Of a stretch of DNA of 64,000 bases, positions 51,283 through 59,462 are shown piece after piece. The position numbers were made by a program, and so were the translations under genes. The first letter of the stretch is position 1, and each line of letters starts with the position of its first letter. Source of the stretch: UBA1926 sp002337215 (GTDB taxonomy: Bacteria > Planctomycetota > Phycisphaerae > Phycisphaerales > UBA1924); contig CAXBAF010000008.1 of assembly GCA_963973795.1 (NCBI GenBank), positions 1 to 64,000 of the forward strand, written 5' to 3'. A model generated the notes under the pieces. The model did no database searches, was not told where the DNA came from, and saw only the letters and a program-made list of their open reading frames with translations.

Positions 51283-51430
51283 TGCTGATCGTGACAGTCA
51301 ACGGGCTGCCAATCCGAACAATGCCAGGGCTGATCTGGATATCCGCCTGAGCACGTGCTGGCGAGTGAGACACGAAGAACGTAAGCAAGCAAGCGTAAAC
51401 AAGGCAATCATACGACTTCATTGGGATCAC
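51200..51430 (-). pseudogene. N-terminal fragment of the frameshifted dockerin gene
   Basis: Encodes a signal peptide (MKSYDCLVYACLLTFFVSHS) and the start of a β-domain (ADIQISPGIVRIGSPLTVTI, SNAPGFQVDSSTRALFYW), then runs to a stop at 51200. The sequence continues sensibly in the frame one base on (YTEPGGTTTDQF...), so one base seems to have been gained near the TACCTAC at about 51226-51234. A GGAG Shine-Dalgarno and a promoter precede it. The cause may be a real mutation, a sequencing error or a programmed +1 shift. With the downstream frame the intact protein would be about 360 residues. Confidence 0.6.
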
Positions 51431-51474
51431 ACTCCATATACGGGCACCACTCCAATGAACATGTATCGCAATTT

Positions 51475-51503
51475 AGTATAATGCCTATGCGCTCTGAGTT
51501 CAT
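51475..51503 (-). promoter_or_regulatory. Promoter of the dockerin/metalloprotease-like unit
   Basis: On the minus strand ATGAAC (complement of 51498-51503) and TATACT (complement of 51475-51480) are 17 nt apart. TATACT matches the -10 consensus at 5 of 6 positions. The start codon of the first gene is at 51430, giving a leader of about 40 nt with GGAG near the ATG. Confidence 0.55.
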
Positions 51504-51510
51504 CCGAACA

Positions 51511-52380
51511 TCAGGCCTGAATCGCAAGGATGCCCGAGATTACCAGCCCCCCCAGCACCGCCGCGAGGGCGATCCGGTACCAGCCGAAGGGTGTCAGGCC
51601 GTGGGTGTTCAGGAAGCCGACGAGCCAGCGGACGGCGAGCGCGGCCGAGACCGTCGCGACGGCGATGCCGATCACGATCGGCATCACGCCCAGCACCTCG
51701 AACATATTGGGGCCCTCGCCCGACATGTCCTTGTAGAGCTTGTAGACGCACGCGCCGCCGAGCGTCGGGAGACCCAGCAGGAAGCTGAACTCCGCCGCCT
51801 GCTTGGGCTTGAGGCCGACCAGCACGCCCCCGGTGATCGTCATCATGCTCCGGCTCGTTCCCGGCCACATCGCGACACACTGCATCAGCCCGATGATCAA
51901 CGCGTCGAGCGCGCGCAACTGGGTGATGTCTTTCCCGGTCTGATTCTCCGAGTCCGCCCGCTTCGGGTGGATCTTGTATTTATCCAGCAGCATCATGTAG
52001 ACCGCCCCGATCACCAGCGCAATCAGCACGGGCCACGTGTTGAACAGCTTCGCTTCGATCCAGTCGTTGAGCGGCACGCCGAGCACCGCAGCCGGCAGGA
52101 ACGCGACGACGATGTTGCGCGCAAGAACGAATCCCTCTTTGTCCTTGCCGAACACGCCCTTGATCATCTGCAGCACGCGCGGCCAGTAGAGCCCCAGCAC
52201 CGCGAGGATCGCCCCGCCCTGCACGACGATGTTGAACGCGTCCACCGCGGACTTCTGCTCTTCGCTCCCGTCGAGCCCCATGAGCGACGACGCAAGGATC
52301 AGGTGCCCCGTCGAACTGATGGGGAGATACTCGGTGATGCCCTCGACGAGCCCGAGGACGATCGCGTGCCACCATTCCAT
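51511..52380 (-). CDS. uppP: Undecaprenyl-diphosphatase UppP (BacA)
   Basis: Inner-membrane enzyme that recycles the lipid carrier for peptidoglycan and other glycans; loss or gain changes bacitracin sensitivity. 289 residues with multiple transmembrane helices. VLGLVEGITEYLPISSTGHL holds the Glu-rich catalytic motif, AMWPGTSRSMMTI the second conserved block, and the region after it shows FSFLLGLPTLGGA. The start MEWWHAIV is typical. It is divergent from the SpoU methyltransferase gene (181 bp gap). Its presence agrees with a peptidoglycan-containing cell. Confidence 0.96.
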   Translation of the reverse strand: MEWWHAIVLGLVEGITEYLPISSTGHLILASSLMGLDGSEEQKSAVDAFNIVVQGGAILAVLGLYWPRVLQMIKGVFGKDKEGFVLARNIVVAFLPAAVLGVPLNDWIEAKLFNTWPVLIALVIGAVYMMLLDKYKIHPKRADSENQTGKDITQLRALDALIIGLMQCVAMWPGTSRSMMTITGGVLVGLKPKQAAEFSFLLGLPTLGGACVYKLYKDMSGEGPNMFEVLGVMPIVIGIAVATVSAALAVRWLVGFLNTHGLTPFGWYRIALAAVLGGLVISGILAIQA

Positions 52381-52561
52381 TGAGCCGTCTCCTCGTGCCG
52401 CCGCTCTTCGTACCGATCAACTCGCCGATCATCGCCCGGCGTGCGCACGCCGCGCCCGGGCCGTACGCTCGATCTCTCATCGGGTGTTCGGGGCGGGCGA
52501 TCCTATCGAAACGAGAACCCCGGGCCCTCCCGCGAACGACCGAGAACACGCGCCACCCACC

Positions 52562-53497
52562 ATGCCCTACCTCAATCTCATCCCGATCGACGACCTCGAC
52601 GACCCGAGGCTGCTCCCGTTCGCCAACCAGCGCGACCAGTGGCTGCGCGCACGCCACCGCCCCCACCTCACCGGCGAATCGACCAACCCGGTCCCCGAAG
52701 ACCAGGTCACCGGAACGGGCCTCCCCGGGGATCTCTTTATCGCCGAGGGCGACAAGGTCGTCGCTCAGCTGATCGCGAGCCCCCACACGACTCTCAGCGT
52801 GATGGTCAGCGACCACCGCTTCGAGCACCACCTGCCGTTTCTGGCCGGCCTCGACCCGGAAACACCCGTCTACAGAGTTGCCCGCTCCGTCATCGACAAA
52901 GTCGCGGGTTTCAACATCCACAGGGGCCTGCTCGCCTGCGGGAAGCGGGTCGATCCGGGGTCGGCGGCAGAACTCGCGAGCAGAGCCGGACTCGTCGTCG
53001 TGCTCGAAGACCTGACAAACCACGACAATGTTGGCGGGATCTTCCGGAACGTGCGCGCACTCGCCCCGACGAATCCCCCCTGGGAGCCGGGCGCCGAGTT
53101 CCCCGCGTGCGTGCTGCTCACGCCGCGCTGCTGCGACCCGCTCTACCGCAAGGCGTTGCGAGTGAGCATGGGCAACGCCCTCCACGTCCCGTTCGCGTTC
53201 CTCGACGACTGGCCGGGCGGGCTCGCGGAGCTCGTCGGCGTGGGGTGCCAGCCCCTGGCGATGACGCCGTCGCACGATTCGGTCCTGCTGACATCGCTCG
53301 ACCCGACCGTCGGCCGGACGCCGATGGTGCTCATGGGAACCGAGGGCCCGGGTCTGGCGTCTGAAACTCTGGATGCGGTCCGCGAACTGGGAGGGCGGGC
53401 CGTGCGGATCGACATCGACGACGACGCGGACTCGCTCAACGTCTCGGTCGCGTGCGCCTTGGCGCTCCACCGCCTCCGCGAGTCCGCGGCTCGATGA
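52562..53497 (+). CDS. SpoU/TrmH-family RNA 2'-O-methyltransferase
   Basis: Predicted SAM-dependent ribose methyltransferase with the knotted SPOUT fold, 311 residues. The N-terminal half (to about 130) includes a substrate-binding domain (VTGTGLPGDLFIAEGDKVVA). The catalytic half has the three SpoU motifs: VVVLEDLTNHDNVGGIFRNV, VLMGTEGPGL and the knot segment DADSLNVSVACALALHRL. The frame starts further upstream, but MPYLNLIPIDD is the likely start. The target (23S rRNA or tRNA) cannot be settled from the sequence. Confidence 0.9.
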   Translation: MPYLNLIPIDDLDDPRLLPFANQRDQWLRARHRPHLTGESTNPVPEDQVTGTGLPGDLFIAEGDKVVAQLIASPHTTLSVMVSDHRFEHHLPFLAGLDPETPVYRVARSVIDKVAGFNIHRGLLACGKRVDPGSAAELASRAGLVVVLEDLTNHDNVGGIFRNVRALAPTNPPWEPGAEFPACVLLTPRCCDPLYRKALRVSMGNALHVPFAFLDDWPGGLAELVGVGCQPLAMTPSHDSVLLTSLDPTVGRTPMVLMGTEGPGLASETLDAVRELGGRAVRIDIDDDADSLNVSVACALALHRLRESAAR

Positions 53498-53652
53498 TCT
53501 GCCGGGAGGCAAGTCGGACCCGGCCGGCCCTCGCGGCGTCCGCAACAGTCTCGTTCCCTCGAACGGGCGTGATACGCTCTCCCCTGAGCACACCGCTCCG
53601 ACGACCCTGCTTTCCGATTGACACCGCTTCGCATCCCTGGAGACCGATCCCG

Positions 53653-55068
53653 ATGGCAACCCACCAGGCTTCAAACCGTTCGCGACTCTTCACCACCGCG
53701 CTCGCGTCGGCGGCGATGCTCGGCGCGATGTTCTCGACCCCGGCGACCGCGAGCCCAGACGTCGTGCGCGAGGGCGTGGGCGATCGCCGCGCAGCGCTCG
53801 ACAAGCTCGAGCTCACCCCGTTCGACCAGGGGCTGTGGTCCGGCCTCGCCGACTGGAAGAACGGCGGACCCTTGGACGCCGAGTCGACCCGGGGCAAGGT
53901 CGTGGTGATCTACACCTTCGCGGGCTACCTGCCCACCGCGGTGCGCCCGATCTCGATCGTGAACCGTCTCGCCGAGCGGTACGGCGACGAGGGGCTCGTG
54001 GTCGTGGGTGTCCACGCCGACGAGGCCTACGAGGACGGTGTGAAGACCGCCGAGCGTCGCCGTGTCACCTTCCCGATCGCCCGCGATACCGGGGGCGCGA
54101 TGCGCAGCGCACTCAAGGTGGACCAGGATCCTGACTTCTATCTCATCGACCGCTCGGGTCGGCTGCGATACGCCGATGTCGAGACCGCGTCGATCGAGAA
54201 AGCGGTGTCGGAACTGATCGCCGAGAGCAAAGACGACGCCGAGTCGCTGCTGGACCGCCGCGCCGCAACAGCGTCGAAGGCGGACGCGGACGCCCGTCGG
54301 TCGGCCAGGCTGCGGAGCCAGATCGACCTCGACCACCTGCCCTGGGTGCCCTTCACCCCGCCGAGCCCCGAGGCGTACGCCAACACCGATTGGCCCGAAC
54401 TGGACCTGGGAGACAACAACAGCCGTCGCCGTTCACGCAACGCCCCGTCGGGTCCGGTCCGCCTCGATCTCGCGATCGATCAGGACTGGCACCCGGCCCC
54501 GCCGCAGCACACCGACGGTCGGGCCGTGCTCGTCTACGTGTTCAGCGAGAACATTCTCGAGGACTTCAACAAGTTCGGCCTCACGCCGATTCAGCTCTTC
54601 TCGGAGATGGACCGGATCCAGAAGGAACACGCCCGCGATCTCATCGTCGTAGGTGCGATGGTGCCCTCCAACCCGCCCAACGCACGCCGTGGGCGGCGCA
54701 ACAACGACGGCGAGGAGGCGCGGAAGCGGCTCGAGGACGCCAACAAGGTCTTCGAGACGGTCACCAAGGAAATGCCCGTCGATCACGTTCGGATCAACGA
54801 TTTCGCCGGCAGCTTCGTGACCGGCCGGTTCACCCCCAACAACGGCGAACTCCCGGGGGGCCGGGGCAGGCAGCAGGACGGGTTTGTCTATCCCTACCAC
54901 TACATCGCGAGCTCGGACGGCATGGTGCGCTGGCACGGGAGCATCGTGACCTCGCCCCAGCGGAACGCCGAGTGGGAAGCCGCCTTCGCCAAGGTGCTCG
55001 CGGTCGATCCGGGCATCAAGGCCCGTCGCGAAGCCGAGCAGGCGTACATCAGGTCAAAGACCGAGTGA
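53653..55068 (+). CDS. Secreted protein with two thioredoxin-like folds, no active-site cysteines
   Basis: A 471-residue exported protein; the signal peptide ends at about residue 34 (PATAS). A first thioredoxin/TlpA-like fold (about 75-195: GKVVVIYTFAGYLPTAVRP, EGLVVVGVHADEAYEDGVKT, DFYLIDRSGRLRYADV) lacks the Cys-x-x-Cys: the active site reads GYLPTAV. A long charged linker leads to a second, looser fold (about 280-455: RAVLVYVFSENILEDFNKFG). It cannot be a classic disulphide oxidoreductase; a structural or binding role is likely. The next gene, 49 bp later, has the same layout but one active CxxC domain. Confidence 0.75.
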   Translation: MATHQASNRSRLFTTALASAAMLGAMFSTPATASPDVVREGVGDRRAALDKLELTPFDQGLWSGLADWKNGGPLDAESTRGKVVVIYTFAGYLPTAVRPISIVNRLAERYGDEGLVVVGVHADEAYEDGVKTAERRRVTFPIARDTGGAMRSALKVDQDPDFYLIDRSGRLRYADVETASIEKAVSELIAESKDDAESLLDRRAATASKADADARRSARLRSQIDLDHLPWVPFTPPSPEAYANTDWPELDLGDNNSRRRSRNAPSGPVRLDLAIDQDWHPAPPQHTDGRAVLVYVFSENILEDFNKFGLTPIQLFSEMDRIQKEHARDLIVVGAMVPSNPPNARRGRRNNDGEEARKRLEDANKVFETVTKEMPVDHVRINDFAGSFVTGRFTPNNGELPGGRGRQQDGFVYPYHYIASSDGMVRWHGSIVTSPQRNAEWEAAFAKVLAVDPGIKARREAEQAYIRSKTE

Positions 55069-55117
55069 TCGGCAGGCAGACGGCCGCCGGCCGCGGCGCT
55101 TTTAGAAAGGTCCAACT

Positions 55118-56449
55118 TTGGCGTTCTTTCACCGCGTGCGTTCCGGTTTCTCGCTGGCAATCCTGATCTGTGTGATCGCGACGATCGGCGTTTCGATCGC
55201 GTCAGCATCGCTCGAGCCGACCCCCGAGGACCCCTACCGCCGTCTGGGCGACGACACGCGCACGGTCGCGATCCGCGAAGCCGAGACGAAGCCGTTCGAT
55301 TTCGAGCGTCTCGCGTCGCTCCCCGGCTGGCAGGGCACCCCTCTCAACGCCGAAGCAGTCGGAAACCGCGTGCTCGTGCTCCTCGCGTGGGACGCGACGG
55401 ACGCGAAATCGATCCGCCTGCTGCCCACGCTCTCGAGGATCAACCGGACGATGGGCGACAACGTCGCGTGCGTTGCGGTGCACGTCGCCGAGGGGTGGGA
55501 GGCCGGGCTCGAAAAGGTCGAGGCCGGGCGCGTCTCGGTGCCGGTCGCGCACGACGCCGAGGGCGAACTGCTCGGAGCGCTCTCGGCCGACGAGCACCCC
55601 AATCTCTACGTGATCGATCGCTCGGGGCATGTCCGCATGGCGGATCTCGACCCGCGCGACCTGCGCAAGGCGGTCGGCGCCCTGAGCCGGGAGACTCCCG
55701 AGCAGGCCGAGGCGGACCTGCCCAGGCGGATCGGTGTGTTCGCCGAGGTGAGCAAACTCGTCCCACCAGCGAACCCAACTGGAACCCCGGCGGACCCGCA
55801 ATCACCCGCGACCGACGAAACCCCGGCTACCCCGTCGAGGGATGTCCGGACCATCCCCCCCGCGTTGCGCGGGGTGATGCACCCCGACAAAGCGGTCTAC
55901 GACGCGTCGGACTGGCCCACCCACAACCGCGGCCGGATCACAGCGATCGACGTGCAGGGCAAATCCCTCCCCGAGCCGCTCGGCTCAGAGAACTGGGTAA
56001 CCCAGAAGCCCAACATCCCCATCAACCAGCGTGTGCTGGTCGTCGATTTCTTCGCGACCTGGTGCGGCCCGTGCATGCTCGCGAGCCCCACGCTCGATCG
56101 GCTGCAGCAGCGCCATGCCAGCGAATTGCTGGTGCTCGCCGTCGCGGGCCAGGCCATTAACGGCTACCCCGAAGACGAGAACGCCATCCGCGCGCACATG
56201 GGGCGTCACCGCGTCTCTTACGCCTATGTGCACGACCCCGAGCAGCGCGTCTACCGCAGCCTGCAGGTCCGCGCGATCCCGCACGTGCTGGTGATGAGCA
56301 CCGACGGCGTGGTCCGCTGGCAGGGCAACCCGCTCGCCGAGGAGTTCCAGCGGGTTGTCGAACAAGTGATCCAGGCCGACCCGTTGCTCGCCGCCCGCCG
56401 GGCCCAGCAGCCGTCGGAGAAAACCCCGACCGGCCGCCGTCGGCCCTGA
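55118..56449 (+). CDS. TlpA-like protein: degenerate plus active thioredoxin domain
   Basis: A 443-residue exported or membrane-anchored protein, starting with TTG behind AAAGG at 7-nt spacing. One hydrophobic segment (about 10-30) is an anchor or signal. A first thioredoxin-like fold (about 80-195) has AWDATDAKSI in the active-site position, without Cys. After a Pro/Thr/Ala-rich linker (about 213-245) a second fold contains FFATWCGPCMLASPTLDR (Cys316, Cys319) and the cis-Pro loop VRAIPHVLVM. It likely reduces disulphides in the periplasm. It is paired with a Cys-less paralogue just upstream, probably in one transcript. Confidence 0.85.
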   Translation: MAFFHRVRSGFSLAILICVIATIGVSIASASLEPTPEDPYRRLGDDTRTVAIREAETKPFDFERLASLPGWQGTPLNAEAVGNRVLVLLAWDATDAKSIRLLPTLSRINRTMGDNVACVAVHVAEGWEAGLEKVEAGRVSVPVAHDAEGELLGALSADEHPNLYVIDRSGHVRMADLDPRDLRKAVGALSRETPEQAEADLPRRIGVFAEVSKLVPPANPTGTPADPQSPATDETPATPSRDVRTIPPALRGVMHPDKAVYDASDWPTHNRGRITAIDVQGKSLPEPLGSENWVTQKPNIPINQRVLVVDFFATWCGPCMLASPTLDRLQQRHASELLVLAVAGQAINGYPEDENAIRAHMGRHRVSYAYVHDPEQRVYRSLQVRAIPHVLVMSTDGVVRWQGNPLAEEFQRVVEQVIQADPLLAARRAQQPSEKTPTGRRRP

Positions 56450-56460
56450 GCGAGTTCTTG

Positions 56461-57057
56461 ATGCGATACTGGGACGGCGTCGAGCCCCTGCTGCATGTTG
56501 TGCTCCACGAGCCGGAGATCCCCAACAACACCGGGAACATCGGGCGGACGTGCGTCGCGCTCGGATCGGCCCTCCACCTGATCCACCCGATGGGGTTCGA
56601 TGTCGGCGAGAAAGCCTGCCGTCGAGCAGGGCTCGACTACTGGCCCCGACTCCGTGTTCAGGAACACGCGGATTGGGTTCGCTACAAACAAAGCACAATC
56701 ATCGACGGCTCAACTCCAGAAGCAGCCCCACGTGCACCACGCCGATGGTTCCTGACGACCAAGGCATCCTGTTCGGTGTTCGATGCCGATATCGAGCCCG
56801 GAGACCATCTCGTGTTTGGGAAAGAGAGCCGAGGCCTGCCGGCATCGATCCGTGATGAGGACCCCGCGTGCTGTGTCAGTCTGCCGATGGTCGCGGGGGA
56901 ACGATCGCTCAACCTGTCAACGGCGGTGTGCGCGGTGATGTATGGTGCCCTCCGGCGGTTCGCCGACCAGGGCGCGGTGCGGATCGACCCCGAAGGCCGG
57001 CTTGCCAGAGGTGTGGTCCGCCACCACGAGGAACATAAGAAAGACACTACAAGATGA
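56461..57057 (+). CDS. trmL: tRNA (cytidine(34)-2'-O)-methyltransferase TrmL-like
   Basis: Single-domain SPOUT methyltransferase, 198 residues, that modifies the wobble base of certain leucine tRNAs in known members. HVVLHEPEIPNNTGNIGRTC is motif 1 of the TrmL branch, LVFGKESRGLPASI motif 2 and RSLNLSTAVCAVMYGALR motif 3. The ATG at 56461 is preferred to a TTG at 56458. It is close behind the TlpA-like gene and overlaps the following small gene by ATGA. A 20-residue hydrophilic tail ends the protein. Confidence 0.92.
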   Translation: MRYWDGVEPLLHVVLHEPEIPNNTGNIGRTCVALGSALHLIHPMGFDVGEKACRRAGLDYWPRLRVQEHADWVRYKQSTIIDGSTPEAAPRAPRRWFLTTKASCSVFDADIEPGDHLVFGKESRGLPASIRDEDPACCVSLPMVAGERSLNLSTAVCAVMYGALRRFADQGAVRIDPEGRLARGVVRHHEEHKKDTTR

Positions 57058-57317
57058 TGTGCTTCTCAACCACCACCACGACATGCAGAGGACGCGCCGG
57101 GGCGCGGTGGCTCGCGGGCACGTTGGGCGCCGCGTTCGTGTTGGCCGCCTTCGCGTTGTGTGTCGGATGCCGGAATTCGCCGATTACCGAGAACGACGAG
57201 CGCAGCCCGTACGATCGGTACGACATGATCCGCGACGAATACGCGGTGCCATACCTCGAAGACGCGTACGGCCGAAAACGTCCCAACCTGCGCGGACGAC
57301 TGATCGACCGGCGCTGA
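57054..57317 (+). CDS. Small lipoprotein
   Basis: An 87-residue protein overlapping the trmL stop (ATGA), hence probably translated with it. The hydrophobic stretch GTLGAAFVLAAFALCVGC ends in a lipobox (LCVGC, Cys39). The mature part is short and charged: SPYDRYDMIRDEYAVPYLED, ending RGRLIDRR. No family was recognised. A small hairpin with a T-run follows at 57335. Confidence 0.6.
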   Translation: MMCFSTTTTTCRGRAGARWLAGTLGAAFVLAAFALCVGCRNSPITENDERSPYDRYDMIRDEYAVPYLEDAYGRKRPNLRGRLIDRR

Positions 57318-57334
57318 TCATGAACTCACAAACG

Positions 57335-57353
57335 CCGACCTTTGGTCGGTTTT
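57335..57353 (+). terminator. Possible terminator after the small lipoprotein gene
   Basis: CCGACC at 57335-57340 pairs with GGTCGG at 57344-57349 around TTT, followed by TTTT. The stem is short but perfect and the T-run is properly placed, 18 bp after the stop. Confidence 0.5.
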
Positions 57354-57525
57354 GGAGTTTCTTCTTGAAATTAGCAAGAACGCGGACCAACGCGTCCGAT
57401 GCCGGTGATAGCCTGCAGGACAGCCGGGCGAGGAAACACATCGCACTACAACTGTTAGGAAGACAGTCGGTGCGAGGGACGGTCGGCGCGAGCGAGAGCT
57501 GGCGGATGGCTGGGAAGGCAACGGC

Positions 57526-58206
57526 ATGACCCACGGCAGGCCCGCGAATTCGAGCACACGTGTTGGTGGATCGCTCACGATGCGCACACGCGTCGTCTGG
57601 GCGAGCTTCGCCGGTGCGATGACGCTCGTGACCGGTGCACTGTTCGTTCTCGGCGGGAACGAGACCGGTCCTATGACAGGACGGACGATCACCCCGCTCG
57701 TGGATATCAACACGCCGCGGAGCATGGAATCGATCTTCACCCCCGCCCAGGCGATCGAGCCGGGGCGTTGGGACGCGATCGTGATCCATCACACGGGAGA
57801 ACCCTCCGGCTCACCCGCCTCGATCGATGCGACGCACCGCGGGCAGGGGCTCGCGGGGCTCGGGTATCACTTCGTGATCGGCAACGGCGTCCAAATGGGC
57901 GACGGCGAGGTCCACGCGGGCTTCCGTTGGGTGGACCAGCTCGCGGGCGCGCACGTCGCGGGGCCCGCCGGCGCGGAGTGGAACCGCAACTCGATCGGTG
58001 TCGCGCTGGTTGGGAACGGCGACCGCCGCCCGTTCACGGATACCCAGATCAACCGCCTGGTCGTGCTGGTGAGCGAGCTCGCCCGCCGGCTCGATATCCC
58101 GAGTGACCGGATCTATCTCCACACCGACCTCGCCGCGGTCTCGAACCCGGGTCGGTACTTCGAGACATCGGCCCTGACTCGGATGACGGACCTGATCGAC
58201 CGCTGA
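57526..58206 (+). CDS. N-acetylmuramoyl-L-alanine amidase-like (PGRP fold) protein
   Basis: A 226-residue, probably membrane-anchored or exported protein; a hydrophobic segment lies at about 24-44 (WASFAGAMTLVTGALFVLGG). GGAAGG supports the start. The amidase_2/PGRP domain covers about 80-220: DAIVIHHTGEPSGS (zinc His), GLGYHFVIGNG, GAHVAGPAGAEWNRNSIGVA and YLHTDLAAVSNPGRYF (second His). In active enzymes the residue eight after the second His is Cys or Asp and completes the zinc site; here it is Asn. It may bind peptidoglycan without cutting it. Confidence 0.8.
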   Translation: MTHGRPANSSTRVGGSLTMRTRVVWASFAGAMTLVTGALFVLGGNETGPMTGRTITPLVDINTPRSMESIFTPAQAIEPGRWDAIVIHHTGEPSGSPASIDATHRGQGLAGLGYHFVIGNGVQMGDGEVHAGFRWVDQLAGAHVAGPAGAEWNRNSIGVALVGNGDRRPFTDTQINRLVVLVSELARRLDIPSDRIYLHTDLAAVSNPGRYFETSALTRMTDLIDR

Positions 58207-58260
58207 ACACGGCATCGACGGGCGATTCAGAGGACTCTGGCCGCCCAGCGTGACGCGACC

Positions 58261-58302
58261 CCGCCCACGACGGCAACCTTTGCCGGCTTGGGCGGTTTTT
58301 CT
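58261..58302 (+). terminator. Two-part hairpin terminator with T-run
   Basis: CCGCCCA at 58261-58267 pairs with TGGGCGG at 58289-58295, and inside it CGGCAA at 58271-58276 pairs with TTGCCG at 58280-58285. TTTTT follows at 58296-58300. It ends the amidase-like gene. The remaining 200 bp up to the kinase start hold no recognised gene; the kinase promoter must lie there. Confidence 0.8.
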
Positions 58303-58510
58303 TCCGAGCCGAGCCTGAGAAGCCGAGATAGACTAACCTCCCTTGCGTTACGCATTGCCGGACTCCCAAGAGGCCGGCCCAGCCCCGAAACCGGCGATAC
58401 TTCGCCAAAGACGGGCCGGAACCCGGGAGGCGGGACACGCGTATGGGCACGCACGCCGGATCGTCGAGCATCGGCGGCAGGCGAGGAAGAGACCGAGGCG
58501 GCTGGACCGG

Positions 58511-59428
58511 ATGTCTGACGATCTGATTGCCAAAAAGAACGGCGAGGTCATCGAAGGCCACCGGATCCTCTCGGAGATCGGTCGCGGCGCGGCCTCGATC
58601 ATCTACCTGGCACAGGACCAGAAGTCCAAGCAGATCTGGGCGCTCAAGCACGTCCAGAAGAAGGTCGACAAGGACCAGCGGTTCCTCGATCAAGCCGAGA
58701 TCGAGTGCAAGGTCGCCCAGGCACTCGACCACCCAGCGCTCCGCAAGATCCCCCGCCTGATCAAAAAGGGCAAGCTGCTCCGCACGACCGAATTGTTCCT
58801 CGTGATGGAACTCGTGGACGGCCTCTCGATGGAGCGGCACCCGCCCGCGACGTTCGAGAACGCCGTCGACATCTTCCACCAGGTCGCCCGGGGCCTGCAC
58901 CACATGCACGAGCGGGGCTATGTCCACGCGGACATGAAGCCCAACAACATCGTCGTCAGCGACAACCACGTCGCCAAGGTCATCGACCTCGGGCAGTCGT
59001 GCAAGATCGGGACGGTCAAACCGCGCATCCAGGGCACGCCCGACTACATCGCCCCCGAGCAGGTTCACCGGCGCGAGATCACGCCCAGGACCGATGTCTA
59101 CAACTTCGGCGCGACGATGTACTGGGTCATGACCCGCAAGAACGTCCCCACGGCCTTGGGCCGGGGCGACTCGCTCATGGGCAGCAAGGACGACAACCTC
59201 ATCGAGCGGCCCAAGCCCGCGATCGAGCTCAATCCGCGCGTCCCCGAGATGCTCAACGAGCTCATCATGAAGTCCGTCGAGATCGACCCGGACCGCAGGC
59301 CCGCCAACATGCACGACGTCGCCGAGCGGCTCGAGCTCATCCTCGGCAAGCTCCGGGCCGAGCGCTCCTCCCGCGATCTCACGAGCGAAGACTTCGACGA
59401 CGAGACCCGCGTCGTCGCGGGCGAATAA
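58511..59428 (+). CDS. Serine/threonine protein kinase (Hanks type)
   Basis: A 305-residue cytoplasmic kinase without transmembrane or extracellular part. IGRGAASIIYLAQD is the Gly loop, WALKHV the ATP-binding Lys; the catalytic loop is VHADMKPNN (HRDLKPxN with Arg changed to Ala) and the metal motif IDLGQS (DFG as DLG). GTPDYIAPEQ and TDVYNFGATM are the P+1 and F-helix motifs. The missing Arg in the catalytic loop places it among 'non-RD' kinases. MSDDLIAK is the start; the frame runs upstream through non-coding DNA. A PPP-type phosphatase gene follows after 34 bp. Confidence 0.92.
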   Translation: MSDDLIAKKNGEVIEGHRILSEIGRGAASIIYLAQDQKSKQIWALKHVQKKVDKDQRFLDQAEIECKVAQALDHPALRKIPRLIKKGKLLRTTELFLVMELVDGLSMERHPPATFENAVDIFHQVARGLHHMHERGYVHADMKPNNIVVSDNHVAKVIDLGQSCKIGTVKPRIQGTPDYIAPEQVHRREITPRTDVYNFGATMYWVMTRKNVPTALGRGDSLMGSKDDNLIERPKPAIELNPRVPEMLNELIMKSVEIDPDRRPANMHDVAERLELILGKLRAERSSRDLTSEDFDDETRVVAGE

Positions 59429-59462
59429 CCGGCCCCGACCCGTCCCCGCAGGAGGCCGCGCC

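Noticed and set aside
51477..51482. A perfect TATAAT on the plus strand
   Set aside because: No plus-strand gene follows; the same AT-rich spot read on the minus strand gives a promoter (TATACT) properly placed for a real gene.
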